NCBI GenBank assembly: GCA_023135025.1
Contig: JAGLTY010000056.1
Location: forward strand, 1-9,321
DNA from: Bacteroidales bacterium
GTDB taxonomy: Bacteria; Bacteroidota; Bacteroidia; Bacteroidales; GCA-2748055
DNA: 9,321 nucleotides
Direction of reading: 5' to 3'
Under the pieces are notes generated by a model that saw nothing but the letters and a program-made list of their open reading frames with translations, did not search any database and had not been told where the DNA came from. The position numbers and the translations under genes were made by a program. Shown in pieces: positions 1 to 5,930 of the stretch. Each line of letters starts with the position of its first letter. The first letter of the stretch is position 1.

Positions 1-1394
1 CGGGATTGGCAATTGAGGTATCAGCTCAGAAAACAATCTATGTGAGACCTGTTGAAACTGACGAGGTTCTGACCAATCCTGGGATAGGCTTCATGACCTT
101 TCAACGGTTTAATGGAGATAAGCTTAACAAAGGGAGTGGTTGGACTGAAGGATTTCCTATCGATTATCAGGAATTTGACGGAGATCTGACAAATAAGGAT
201 CATCCTGCTACAACCATTGCCTACTGGAGAATATACTGGAGGTTTATGGAACCAGAGCAGGGTAAATATCGTTGGGATATGCTTGATATGGCACTTAAAA
301 CAGCCAGATCCCGGGGGCAAACTTTATTACTCAGGATAGCTCCCGATGGTACCGGTGATGAAAGAGATGTGCCCGACTGGTACCGTGAAAAAGTTGGTTC
401 AAATAAAAACTGGAAATATAGAAATCCGGTAAACAAATGGGTAGTTGATCCTGAAGATCCGAGGTATGTTGAATACTTTGGCGGTTTTATAAGAGCAATG
501 GGAGACAGATATGATGGTCACCCTGACCTTGAAGCCGTGGACCTTTCCATAGTTGGTGCATGGGGCGAAGGCGCAGGATCTGAATTGTTGAGTCAGCATA
601 CAAGAGAAGCCCTGGTTGATTCCTATACGGATGTTTTCAGAAAGACTCCATTGATCGCATTACTTATGGATAAGGAGACCAACATGTATGCAAATGCACA
701 AATTCCGGTGGGATGGAGAGTTGATTGTATCGGGGACCTGGGATTTTGGGCAGATGAACAGAATGGTTGGACCCATATGTATGATTTTTATCCACAGGCA
801 ATCATAGATTATGAAGTCAAAGATGACTGGAAAACATCACCCCTGAGTTTTGAGATTTGTGGAACATTTCGCAGATGGAAAGAGAAAGAAGACTATGACA
901 GGGATGATGTACGGTATATCTTTAATGAAACACTAAAATGGCACATCTCCTCCTTCAATGCCAAATCTTCCCCTGTACCGGGTGAATGGAAAGATCTGGT
1001 TGATGACTGGTTGAGGAAGATGGGATACAGATTTGTTTTGAAAAGATTCAGTTATAAGGATGAAGTAAGAAAAAATGAGAATCTACATTTTAAATCGTGG
1101 TGGGAAAACAAAGGAGTTGCTCCCTGCTATAAAGATTTTGCGCTTGCCATTCGGTTAAAATCATTGGAAAGTGTATATGTTCTTCCCACAGATGCAAATA
1201 TTAAAAACTGGCTTCCCGGCGATAATCTATATGATAGTTCTGTGCATATACCCAACGATTTGCCGACCGGTGCTTACGATGTTCAACTGGCCATTGTTGA
1301 CAGGCTGAAATTTGAGCCCAGGGTAAAACTCGCCATTGAGGGAAGAGGGAAAGACGGCTGGTATCAACTTGGTCAGATAAATATTACGGAGTAA
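1..1394 (+). CDS. DUF4832-type TIM-barrel protein, putative secreted glycoside hydrolase (5' partial)
   Basis: The reading frame is open at the left edge and ends at TAA 1392-1394. About 464 residues are visible. The only upstream start-like codon in view is TTG at 6, and the frame reads straight through it, so the true start and probably a signal peptide lie outside the window. Numbering from that TTG, the opening RPVETDEVLTNPGIGF (14-29) and the later WWENKGVAPCYKDFALAIRL (365-384) resemble DUF4832 proteins as I remember them. WRIYWRFMEPEQGKYRWD (74-91) looks like the early strand and helix of a glycoside hydrolase clan A barrel. GAWGEG (185-190, E188) is a candidate acid/base site and SFEICG (281-286, E283) a candidate nucleophile; these two roles are inference. 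The C-terminal ~100 residues look like a beta-sandwich. Likely role: extracytoplasmic polysaccharide degradation, substrate unknown. No SusC/D partner is in view. DNA here is more AT-rich than in later genes. Confidence 0.75.
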   Translation, partial: GLAIEVSAQKTIYVRPVETDEVLTNPGIGFMTFQRFNGDKLNKGSGWTEGFPIDYQEFDGDLTNKDHPATTIAYWRIYWRFMEPEQGKYRWDMLDMALKTARSRGQTLLLRIAPDGTGDERDVPDWYREKVGSNKNWKYRNPVNKWVVDPEDPRYVEYFGGFIRAMGDRYDGHPDLEAVDLSIVGAWGEGAGSELLSQHTREALVDSYTDVFRKTPLIALLMDKETNMYANAQIPVGWRVDCIGDLGFWADEQNGWTHMYDFYPQAIIDYEVKDDWKTSPLSFEICGTFRRWKEKEDYDRDDVRYIFNETLKWHISSFNAKSSPVPGEWKDLVDDWLRKMGYRFVLKRFSYKDEVRKNENLHFKSWWENKGVAPCYKDFALAIRLKSLESVYVLPTDANIKNWLPGDNLYDSSVHIPNDLPTGAYDVQLAIVDRLKFEPRVKLAIEGRGKDGWYQLGQINITE

Positions 1395-1418
1395 AAAATG
1401 ATGATGTTTGTTTTTACT
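1390..1418. terminator. AT-rich inverted repeat after the DUF4832 gene, weak terminator candidate
   Basis: AGTAAAAA (1390-1397) is exactly complementary to TTTTTACT (1411-1418), with a 13-base loop. The left arm includes the stop codon, and the right arm supplies a T run. The stem is only 8 bp and almost all A:T, so it is weak as an intrinsic terminator. Confidence 0.25.
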
Positions 1419-1562
1419 GTTTAGATAGAATTGAAAATCTATTGATTCAGGGAAGTTAGTTTTTATTCACGATATTTTGTGGATAACTTCACGCTGATTT
1501 GATGTATAGATCTATTGATACCCATTACATTGTGTCCTGAAAATTGTGACCCATAGAGAGAG

Positions 1563-1910
1563 ATGCTTAAGATTGCAAAAGAGAAAAATCAGTACAGGGT
1601 TGAACTGTTCCAGGTAAACAGGCTAAACACCCTTTTTTCAGAACTTGTAAAGCAACAGCTCACAGAGCTGGTAGAGGAACCAGGGATTACCGTGGTTTTT
1701 GATCTGGATGATATCCGTTTTATCGACTCATCCGGTTTTGATGTGCTCCTGGAGGTTTCGGACCGGGCCAGGGAGGCGGGCAGCCAGTTTAAACTCTGTA
1801 ACATCACCGATGATGTTCGGGAACTGATTATCCTGATGGAGCTGGAAGAGAAGTTTGATTTCGTGACCTGCGAAAACAGCAGGGAGAAGATTCTGCTGGT
1901 ACTGGATTAA
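1563..1910 (+). CDS. STAS-domain protein, anti-sigma-factor-antagonist (SpoIIAA/RsbV) type
   Basis: A 115-residue protein, the normal length of a free-standing STAS domain. The central block VVFDLDDIRFIDSSGFDVLL (44-63) carries the D-S-S-G signature at 55-58; in SpoIIAA/RsbV the Ser directly after the Asp is the one phosphorylated, so S56 is the candidate here, with S57 next to it. A long helix follows (SDRAREAG, 66-73), then the predicted strand FKLCNI (76-81). Known family role: the unphosphorylated form binds a partner-switching kinase or anti-sigma factor and frees its target; the phosphorylated form is inactive. No cognate HATPase kinase, PP2C phosphatase or sigma factor lies in this window, so the partners are unknown. 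ATG 1563 is the natural start; no clear TAnnTTTG box was found in the 168 bases before it. The stop overlaps that of miaB. Confidence 0.85.
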   Translation: MLKIAKEKNQYRVELFQVNRLNTLFSELVKQQLTELVEEPGITVVFDLDDIRFIDSSGFDVLLEVSDRAREAGSQFKLCNITDDVRELIILMELEEKFDFVTCENSREKILLVLD

Positions 1911-3226
1911 CTGCCGATCAGGGTGGCCGAGGTACATGCCGAAATGGTGACTTCAGTGTAGTCGCCGGGTTTCAATTTATTTTTTGGGAATACAACCACC
2001 TTGTTTTGTGAGGTGCGTCCGTACAGTTGCTCCTCAGATTTTTTGGAAGTGCCCTCCACCAGCACTTCAAATGTTTGTCCCACATCCTGCTGTTTGCTCT
2101 TCAGTGAAAGCCTGCTTTGCAGCTCAATGATCTCATGTAATCTGCGTCTCTTGATCGCTTCGGGAACATCGTCCTCCAGCTTTTCAGCTGCATGGGTTTC
2201 GGGTCTTTCACTGTATTTAAACATATAGGCGAAATCATACTCCGCCCACTCCATCAGGCTGAGCGTCTGCTGATGCTCCTCCTCGGTTTCGCCACAGAAT
2301 CCTGCAATAATATCTGTGGAGATAGAAGCGCCGGGAACCTGTTTACGGATGGCCGTTATCCGCTCCATATAGTGCTCTCTGGTATATCTTCGTTTCATTC
2401 TTTCAAGCACAGTAGTGCTGCCCGATTGCACCGGCAGGTGAATCGATCTGCAGAGGTTGGGATATTGTGCAATCACCTTTAGCAGCTGATCCGACATGTC
2501 TTTGGGATGTGAGGTGGCAAATCGCACCCTGAATGCGGGATCTATATCCGCTACTCTCTCAAGAAGCTTCTCAAACTTCAGCAGACTGCCCCCCTCTTTC
2601 CAACGGTATGAGTTGACATTCTGTCCAAGCAGGGTCACCTCCCGGTACCCCTTTGAAAACAGATCGGTGGCTTCGCGGACAATGGTTTCGGGGTCACGGC
2701 TTCGCTCCCTGCCGCGGGTACCGGGCACTACACAGTATGCACAAAAATTGTTGCAGCCCCGCATAATAGATACAAAGGAGGTCACATGGTTGCGGTCCAT
2801 CCTTACAGGCCGAATATCGCCATAGGTCTCCTTCAGCGAAAGGATCGTATTGATCCCTTTCTGTCCGCTCTCCACCTCCTGTAAAAGTGCAGGGAGATCG
2901 CGGTAAGCATCGGGCCCCACCACCAGGTCGACAATGGACTCCTCCTCCAGCAGTTTTTCCTTCAGCCTTTCGGCCATGCATCCGATCACGCCAATTGAAA
3001 CGGGCCTCTCCTGCTTCTTGATTTTCCTGAAATCCCTGAGCCTGGCCCGTACCCGCTGCTCTGCATTGTCCCTGATGGAACAGGTATTTACCAGCACCAG
3101 GTCGGCTTCATCAATATCTTCAGTAAGTTGGTACTGGTGTTGTTGCAGGATTGCAGCAACCACCTCGCTGTCCACCACATTCATCTGGCAGCCATAGGTT
3201 TCTATATATAGTTTGCGGGTCGACAT
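1907..3226 (-). CDS. miaB: tRNA-2-methylthio-N6-dimethylallyladenosine synthase MiaB
   Basis: Radical-SAM methylthiotransferase that adds a methylthio group at C2 of i6A37 in tRNAs reading UNN codons. From ATG 3226 it is 439 residues, typical for MiaB. The N-terminal UPF0004 domain has its three cluster cysteines: C13 (IETYGCQMN), C49 (VNTCSIRDNAEQ) and C83 (GVIGCMAE). The radical-SAM CxxxCxxC is C158, C162 and C165 (RGCNNFCAYCVVPGTRGRE). A TRAM domain lies at about 373-439. YGCQMN near the N terminus argues for MiaB over RimO or MtaB. The frame stays open back to an ATG at 3355, but those 43 extra residues look non-coding, and a promoter-like box sits inside them (3232-3239), so I chose ATG 3226. 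The C terminus converges on the STAS gene with a 4-base overlap. Confidence 0.95.
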   Translation of the reverse strand: MSTRKLYIETYGCQMNVVDSEVVAAILQQHQYQLTEDIDEADLVLVNTCSIRDNAEQRVRARLRDFRKIKKQERPVSIGVIGCMAERLKEKLLEEESIVDLVVGPDAYRDLPALLQEVESGQKGINTILSLKETYGDIRPVRMDRNHVTSFVSIMRGCNNFCAYCVVPGTRGRERSRDPETIVREATDLFSKGYREVTLLGQNVNSYRWKEGGSLLKFEKLLERVADIDPAFRVRFATSHPKDMSDQLLKVIAQYPNLCRSIHLPVQSGSTTVLERMKRRYTREHYMERITAIRKQVPGASISTDIIAGFCGETEEEHQQTLSLMEWAEYDFAYMFKYSERPETHAAEKLEDDVPEAIKRRRLHEIIELQSRLSLKSKQQDVGQTFEVLVEGTSKKSEEQLYGRTSQNKVVVFPKNKLKPGDYTEVTISACTSATLIGS

Positions 3227-3231
3227 GGGCG

Positions 3232-3262
3232 CAAAGGTAGAAAAAAGACCATTGACCGACAA
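3232..3262 (-). promoter_or_regulatory. miaB promoter, Bacteroidota-type -33/-7
   Basis: Reading the minus strand, TACCTTTG (3239-3232) matches the -7 consensus TAnnTTTG exactly. A TTG (3262-3260, in context ATTG) lies 20 bases upstream, within the usual -33 spacing. The -7 box ends only 5 bases before the chosen miaB ATG (3226), so transcription would begin at or next to the start codon. Confidence 0.6.
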
Positions 3263-3310
3263 TATGGAGCAGTTTACCGATTTATACTTCCCCGGCAAAA
3301 GAGGAGGCCC

Positions 3311-3318
3311 TATACTTG
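3311..3318 (+). promoter_or_regulatory. Possible -7 box for the LiaF-like gene
   Basis: TATACTTG differs from TAnnTTTG at one position and lies 37 bases before the ATG at 3356, giving a leader of about 30 AT-rich bases. A clear TTG at the -33 position is missing (sequence there is CTTC), so the call is tentative. The 129-base gap between the miaB start and this gene must serve both directions. Confidence 0.35.
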
Positions 3319-3355
3319 CAGTAGGAACCAAGTAATTATTTACAAATTTAATCAT

Positions 3356-3889
3356 ATGAAAATGGGAGCAGGATTATTCTGGGGTGCATTTTTACTCCTT
3401 CTGGGGGTCGCCCTGATTATCAAAGTGGTATTTAATATTGATTTCCCGGTATTTAAAGTACTGATTGGGATTTTCCTGGTACTGCTGGGTCTGAACGTGA
3501 TCTTCGGTAAATTCTTGATTTCGCCCGGCCATTTCAAGACTGAGGAGACAATTTTCAATGAGCGGGTCTACGACAATCCGGAGTCGGATAAGGAGTATAC
3601 CGTGCTGTTTGGCAAGGGGGTGTATGATTTCACCAATGTGGATCTGGAACAGGGTAACTTTCGGGTTAAAGTAAGCACGGTTTTCGGTGGTACCCAGATC
3701 ATCATTCCACGGGATAAGCCGGTAAGGATCCAGGCGGATGCTGTTTTTGCCGGAGCTGAACTTCCGGATGGCAACAATGCCGTTTTCGGCACCACCATTT
3801 ATGAAAACGATTCCTGGAGCGCCGATACAGCCTCTATTGATATCAAGGTGGATGTAGTTTTTGGAGGTGTTCAGGTAATAGAGCGTTGA
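3356..3889 (+). CDS. LiaF-like (cell-wall-active antibiotics response) membrane protein
   Basis: A 177-residue protein with two predicted membrane helices at 6-26 and 30-50 (GAFLLLLGVALIIKVVF, VLIGIFLVLLGLNVIFG), a linker, and a C-terminal all-beta domain. That domain is built of short repeats around aromatic-glycine turns: VLFGKGVYD (83-91), TVFGGTQIIIP (108-118), AVFAGAELP (129-137), AVFGTTIYE (142-150) and VVFGGVQVIER (167-177). This layout fits the LiaF/VraT C-terminal family fused to a two-helix membrane anchor. In Firmicutes LiaF restrains the LiaSR envelope-stress two-component system. No histidine kinase or response regulator is next to this gene, so a stress-sensing role is inference by family only. 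The start could be ATG 3356 or ATG 3362 (MKMG). It lies divergent to miaB and is followed 57 bases later by yebC. Confidence 0.75.
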   Translation: MKMGAGLFWGAFLLLLGVALIIKVVFNIDFPVFKVLIGIFLVLLGLNVIFGKFLISPGHFKTEETIFNERVYDNPESDKEYTVLFGKGVYDFTNVDLEQGNFRVKVSTVFGGTQIIIPRDKPVRIQADAVFAGAELPDGNNAVFGTTIYENDSWSADTASIDIKVDVVFGGVQVIER

Positions 3890-3890
3890 T

Positions 3891-3915
3891 CGCTTTTTTA
3901 AAGAGCGGCATTTTT
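3891..3915 (+). terminator. Possible intrinsic terminator between the LiaF-like gene and yebC
   Basis: CGCTTTTT (3891-3898) can pair with the bases down to GAGCG (3901-3907), with one G:U pair, closing a very small loop. It is followed by GCATTTTT. The stem is short and the T run is brief, and the yebC -7 box begins immediately after, so this would separate the two transcription units if real. Confidence 0.35.
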
Positions 3916-3916
3916 C

Positions 3917-3924
3917 TAATTTTG
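3917..3924 (+). promoter_or_regulatory. yebC promoter -7 box
   Basis: TAATTTTG is an exact match to TAnnTTTG, 22 bases before the yebC ATG (3947). The -33 region about 20 bases upstream is a T run rather than a clean TTTG. The predicted leader is about 15-18 AT-rich bases, without a Shine-Dalgarno site. Confidence 0.5.
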
Positions 3925-3946
3925 TATTAAATATTGAATAAGAATT

Positions 3947-4687
3947 ATGTCAGGACATAGCAAATGGTCGACCATCAAGCGCAAGAAGGGCGCCAATGAT
4001 GCCAAAAGGGGAAAACTCTTTACCAAAATTATCAAAGAAATTACAGTGGCTGCCAGCGAGGGTGGTGCCGATATCGAGTCCAATCCGAGACTTCGGGCAG
4101 CGGTTCAGAATGCCAAGGGGATGAATATGCCCAAGGATACTATCCAGCGGGCCATCAACAAAGCCGACAGAGACAACTCTTCCTTTCTGGAACTGACCTT
4201 TGAAGGGAAGCTTCCACACGGGATCCTGGTATTCGTCGATAGCCTGACCGACAATCGCAACAGGACCGTCAGTAATGTCAGGTCCATCTTTAACAAGCGG
4301 GGTGGAGACCTGGGGACCAACGGATCTCTCAGCTACATGTTTGAACGAAAGGGGATCATTAGTCTGGCTAAGGGGGAGCTGGATCCCGATGAGTTTGAAT
4401 TGGAACTGATCGATGCAGGGATTGAGGAGATCGAATTGGAAGAGGGTGTTTTCATGATTACCACACCCATGGAAGAGTTCCACAATGTACAGCTAAAACT
4501 GCAGGAGATGAGCCTGGAACCAGAAAGTGCAGAGCTTCAGAGGATCCCGAACGATACCGTGGATCTGACCCTGGAACAGGCGGTACAGATCATGAAGATT
4601 ATTGAGGAGTTTGAAGATGATGATGATGTTCAGGTTGTCTCTCACAATCTGAATATAACCGATGAGGTATCTGAGGCCATGGAGTAA
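3947..4687 (+). CDS. yebC: YebC/PmpR (TACO1) family protein
   Basis: A 246-residue protein of the usual family length. The N terminus GHSKWSTIKRKKGANDAKRG (3-22) and the blocks SNPRLRAAVQNAKGMNMPKD (45-64) and TIQRAINKAD are strongly diagnostic of YebC. The middle segment LTFEGKLPHGILVFVDSLTDNRNRT and the GGDLGTNGSLSYMFERKG block follow in normal order. The C terminus is acidic with a run of four Asp (EEFEDDDDVQVV), where the family ends in VYHN/VSHN-like sequence. The family was long annotated as a transcriptional regulator; more recent work links YebC and mitochondrial TACO1 to translation of proline-rich stretches. ATG 3947 is the only sensible start. It has its own promoter-like box, and its 3' end lies 15 bases from the convergent membrane-protein gene. 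Confidence 0.95.
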   Translation: MSGHSKWSTIKRKKGANDAKRGKLFTKIIKEITVAASEGGADIESNPRLRAAVQNAKGMNMPKDTIQRAINKADRDNSSFLELTFEGKLPHGILVFVDSLTDNRNRTVSNVRSIFNKRGGDLGTNGSLSYMFERKGIISLAKGELDPDEFELELIDAGIEEIELEEGVFMITTPMEEFHNVQLKLQEMSLEPESAELQRIPNDTVDLTLEQAVQIMKIIEEFEDDDDVQVVSHNLNITDEVSEAME

Positions 4688-4702
4688 GCTGCCCCGGCAT
4701 CG

Positions 4703-5377
4703 CTATAATCCCTTATTAATTACTCTTACAGAGAAGATGCTCACACCAATCAGGATCCCGGCCATGGCTGCGGTTCTGATCAGGTGATTGGGGTCGTACC
4801 AGTTGAAAAAGATCATGGTGGGACCGCAAATCATCAACAGGACCATGGCGAAAAAGGGAAACCTTTTCATTTTGAACCTGGTAAGCCCCAGACCGAAGGC
4901 GAACAGACCAATGAAGCTGCTTCCGATACGCCTGTAAAACTGTTCATCCTGAAACAGACCCAGCAGTTTAATCCAGACCTGTTCATCTGTCTCCTCCATG
5001 CCAGTCACCAAGCTCCCGGCCAGTTCCCGGTAGAGTTCGATTCCCGCAATTCCCATCATCAGGAATCCGGCAGATGCACCCAGAAGCCAGATGGCATTCA
5101 CATAGTGGAGGACCTTCACTCTTTTATGGAAGAGCAACAGGTAAGGTGGGATCGCCAGGAAGGTAATCATTGAGGTAATCAGCCAGGCCCATACGCTTAT
5201 CTGTTGATTCCTGAGGTGGTTAGCGAGATAGGAAAGGTCCTCCTGCAGTGTGGCATAGGGACTTACAAAATTGAAGTCCAGCAGCAAGGAGGTCACATAG
5301 CTAAACGCGACCAGGATAATAGTGAAACCAGCCAGCACCTCTCTTCGTCTCTGTATCTTACGTAATTCCTCCTGCAT
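4703..5377 (-). CDS. Six-helix integral membrane protein, unrecognised
   Basis: A 224-residue protein that I do not place in a family with confidence; the shape recalls DUF4386-like membrane proteins. Hydrophobic segments lie near 15-34, 62-83, 93-113, 152-167, 174-193 and 200-218, giving about six membrane helices. A basic start (RKIQRRRE, 6-13) suggests a cytoplasmic N terminus. The loop between the third and fourth helices (114-151: ELYRELAGSLVTGMEETDEQ and on) is long and charged and may be the functional part. Another short motif is FNWYDPNHLIR (191-201) between the last two helices. I chose ATG 5377; the frame also has a TTG one codon earlier (5380). No SD-like site is decisive, and no perfect -7 box was found upstream. 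It is convergent with yebC and divergent from the SPOR gene. Confidence 0.7.
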   Translation of the reverse strand: MQEELRKIQRRREVLAGFTIILVAFSYVTSLLLDFNFVSPYATLQEDLSYLANHLRNQQISVWAWLITSMITFLAIPPYLLLFHKRVKVLHYVNAIWLLGASAGFLMMGIAGIELYRELAGSLVTGMEETDEQVWIKLLGLFQDEQFYRRIGSSFIGLFAFGLGLTRFKMKRFPFFAMVLLMICGPTMIFFNWYDPNHLIRTAAMAGILIGVSIFSVRVINKGL

Positions 5378-5431
5378 CAAGTGAATGTAATCAATTTATT
5401 AATTGTATGACAAACAGAATACAAATTTGAT

Positions 5432-5439
5432 TAGTTTTG
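5432..5439 (+). promoter_or_regulatory. -7 box of the SPOR/PurF-like operon
   Basis: TAGTTTTG matches TAnnTTTG exactly and lies 17 bases before the ATG at 5457, predicting a leader of roughly 10-13 bases. The nearest upstream TTG (5403-5405) is 26 bases away, farther than usual for a -33 element, so the -33 part is uncertain. The box falls inside the open frame that continues upstream of ATG 5457, which supports starting the protein at 5457. Confidence 0.5.
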
Positions 5440-5456
5440 TCCCACAAAATAGCAGG

Positions 5457-5918
5457 ATGACACGGTCTTTACTTTTTATCATATGTTTCTCCTTCTCAAT
5501 AGCCGTTGTTCAGGCGCAGGGAGGTCAGAACGGTAGACAGGGAGATATGCTGAAAACACTACAGGAGCAGGGACCTGGTGATCAGGTCACTTTAGATGTG
5601 GACGGCCTGCTTGTGGTCAATTATAATAAATTGATTGCCAAAAACATGAAATCCTCCGGCGTGCCGGGTTATCGCATCAGGATCTATTCTGAAAGTGGTA
5701 TTGGTGCCAAAGAGGAGCAGCAAAGGGTGAGGGCCAGGTTTCTCTCTCTCTACCGGGGTCTGGATGCTTATAATCGATATGATGAGCCCTACTTTAAGGT
5801 CTTTGTGGGAGATTGCCGTACGAGGAGTGAGGCGCTCAAACTGAACGAAATGATTAAGAAGGATTTTCCGAATTCGTTTATCAGAGAGGACTTTATATAT
5901 CTTAAAGGTGCTGAATAG
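5457..5918 (+). CDS. Exported SPOR-domain protein
   Basis: From ATG 5457 the protein is 153 residues and begins with a clear Sec signal peptide (MTRSLLFIICFSFSIAVVQA, likely cleaved after A20 before QGGQ). The frame is open back to TTG 5403, but starting there would bury the signal peptide and overlap the promoter box. After a linker (21-70), residues 71-148 form a SPOR domain: GYRIRIYSESG (71-81), a helix KEEQQRVRARF (85-95), then YFKVFVGDCRTRSEALKLNE (112-131) and the closing FPNSFIREDFI (137-147). SPOR domains bind denuded glycan strands of peptidoglycan, often at division sites. This small protein is probably periplasmic, with no membrane anchor after cleavage. The next gene starts 12 bases on, so the two are probably co-transcribed, though a functional link is not obvious. 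Confidence 0.85.
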   Translation: MTRSLLFIICFSFSIAVVQAQGGQNGRQGDMLKTLQEQGPGDQVTLDVDGLLVVNYNKLIAKNMKSSGVPGYRIRIYSESGIGAKEEQQRVRARFLSLYRGLDAYNRYDEPYFKVFVGDCRTRSEALKLNEMIKKDFPNSFIREDFIYLKGAE

Positions 5919-5930
5919 CAGTGATATTAT

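Noticed and set aside
1395..1562. Possible small RNA or tRNA in the longest gap
   Set aside because: No cloverleaf or strong structure was visible, apart from the weak AT-rich inverted repeat listed and a short direct repeat.
2192..2825. Two open frames on the + strand opposite miaB
   Set aside because: They are antisense to conserved radical-SAM coding sequence, Ser/Arg-rich without recognisable motifs, and lack promoters.
3227..3355. Open-frame extension of miaB to an ATG at 3355, back to back with the ATG of the LiaF-like gene (CATATG)
   Set aside because: The extra 43 residues do not resemble MiaB N termini, the promoter box for miaB lies within them, and family members start shortly before the KLYIETYGCQMN block.
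3950..4483. 177-codon open frame opposite yebC
   Set aside because: It is a shadow of the strongly conserved YebC frame.
4690..4699. TGCCCCGGCA palindrome between yebC and the membrane-protein gene
   Set aside because: The arms are 4 bases with a 2-base centre, too short to form a hairpin, and no T run follows.
4784..5173. 129-codon open frame opposite the six-helix membrane protein
   Set aside because: The hydrophobic helices of the minus strand are coherent, while this frame is low-complexity His/Gln-rich with no motif.
5403..5456. Upstream TTG start for the SPOR protein
   Set aside because: It would put 18 residues in front of a good signal peptide and overlap an exact -7 box.
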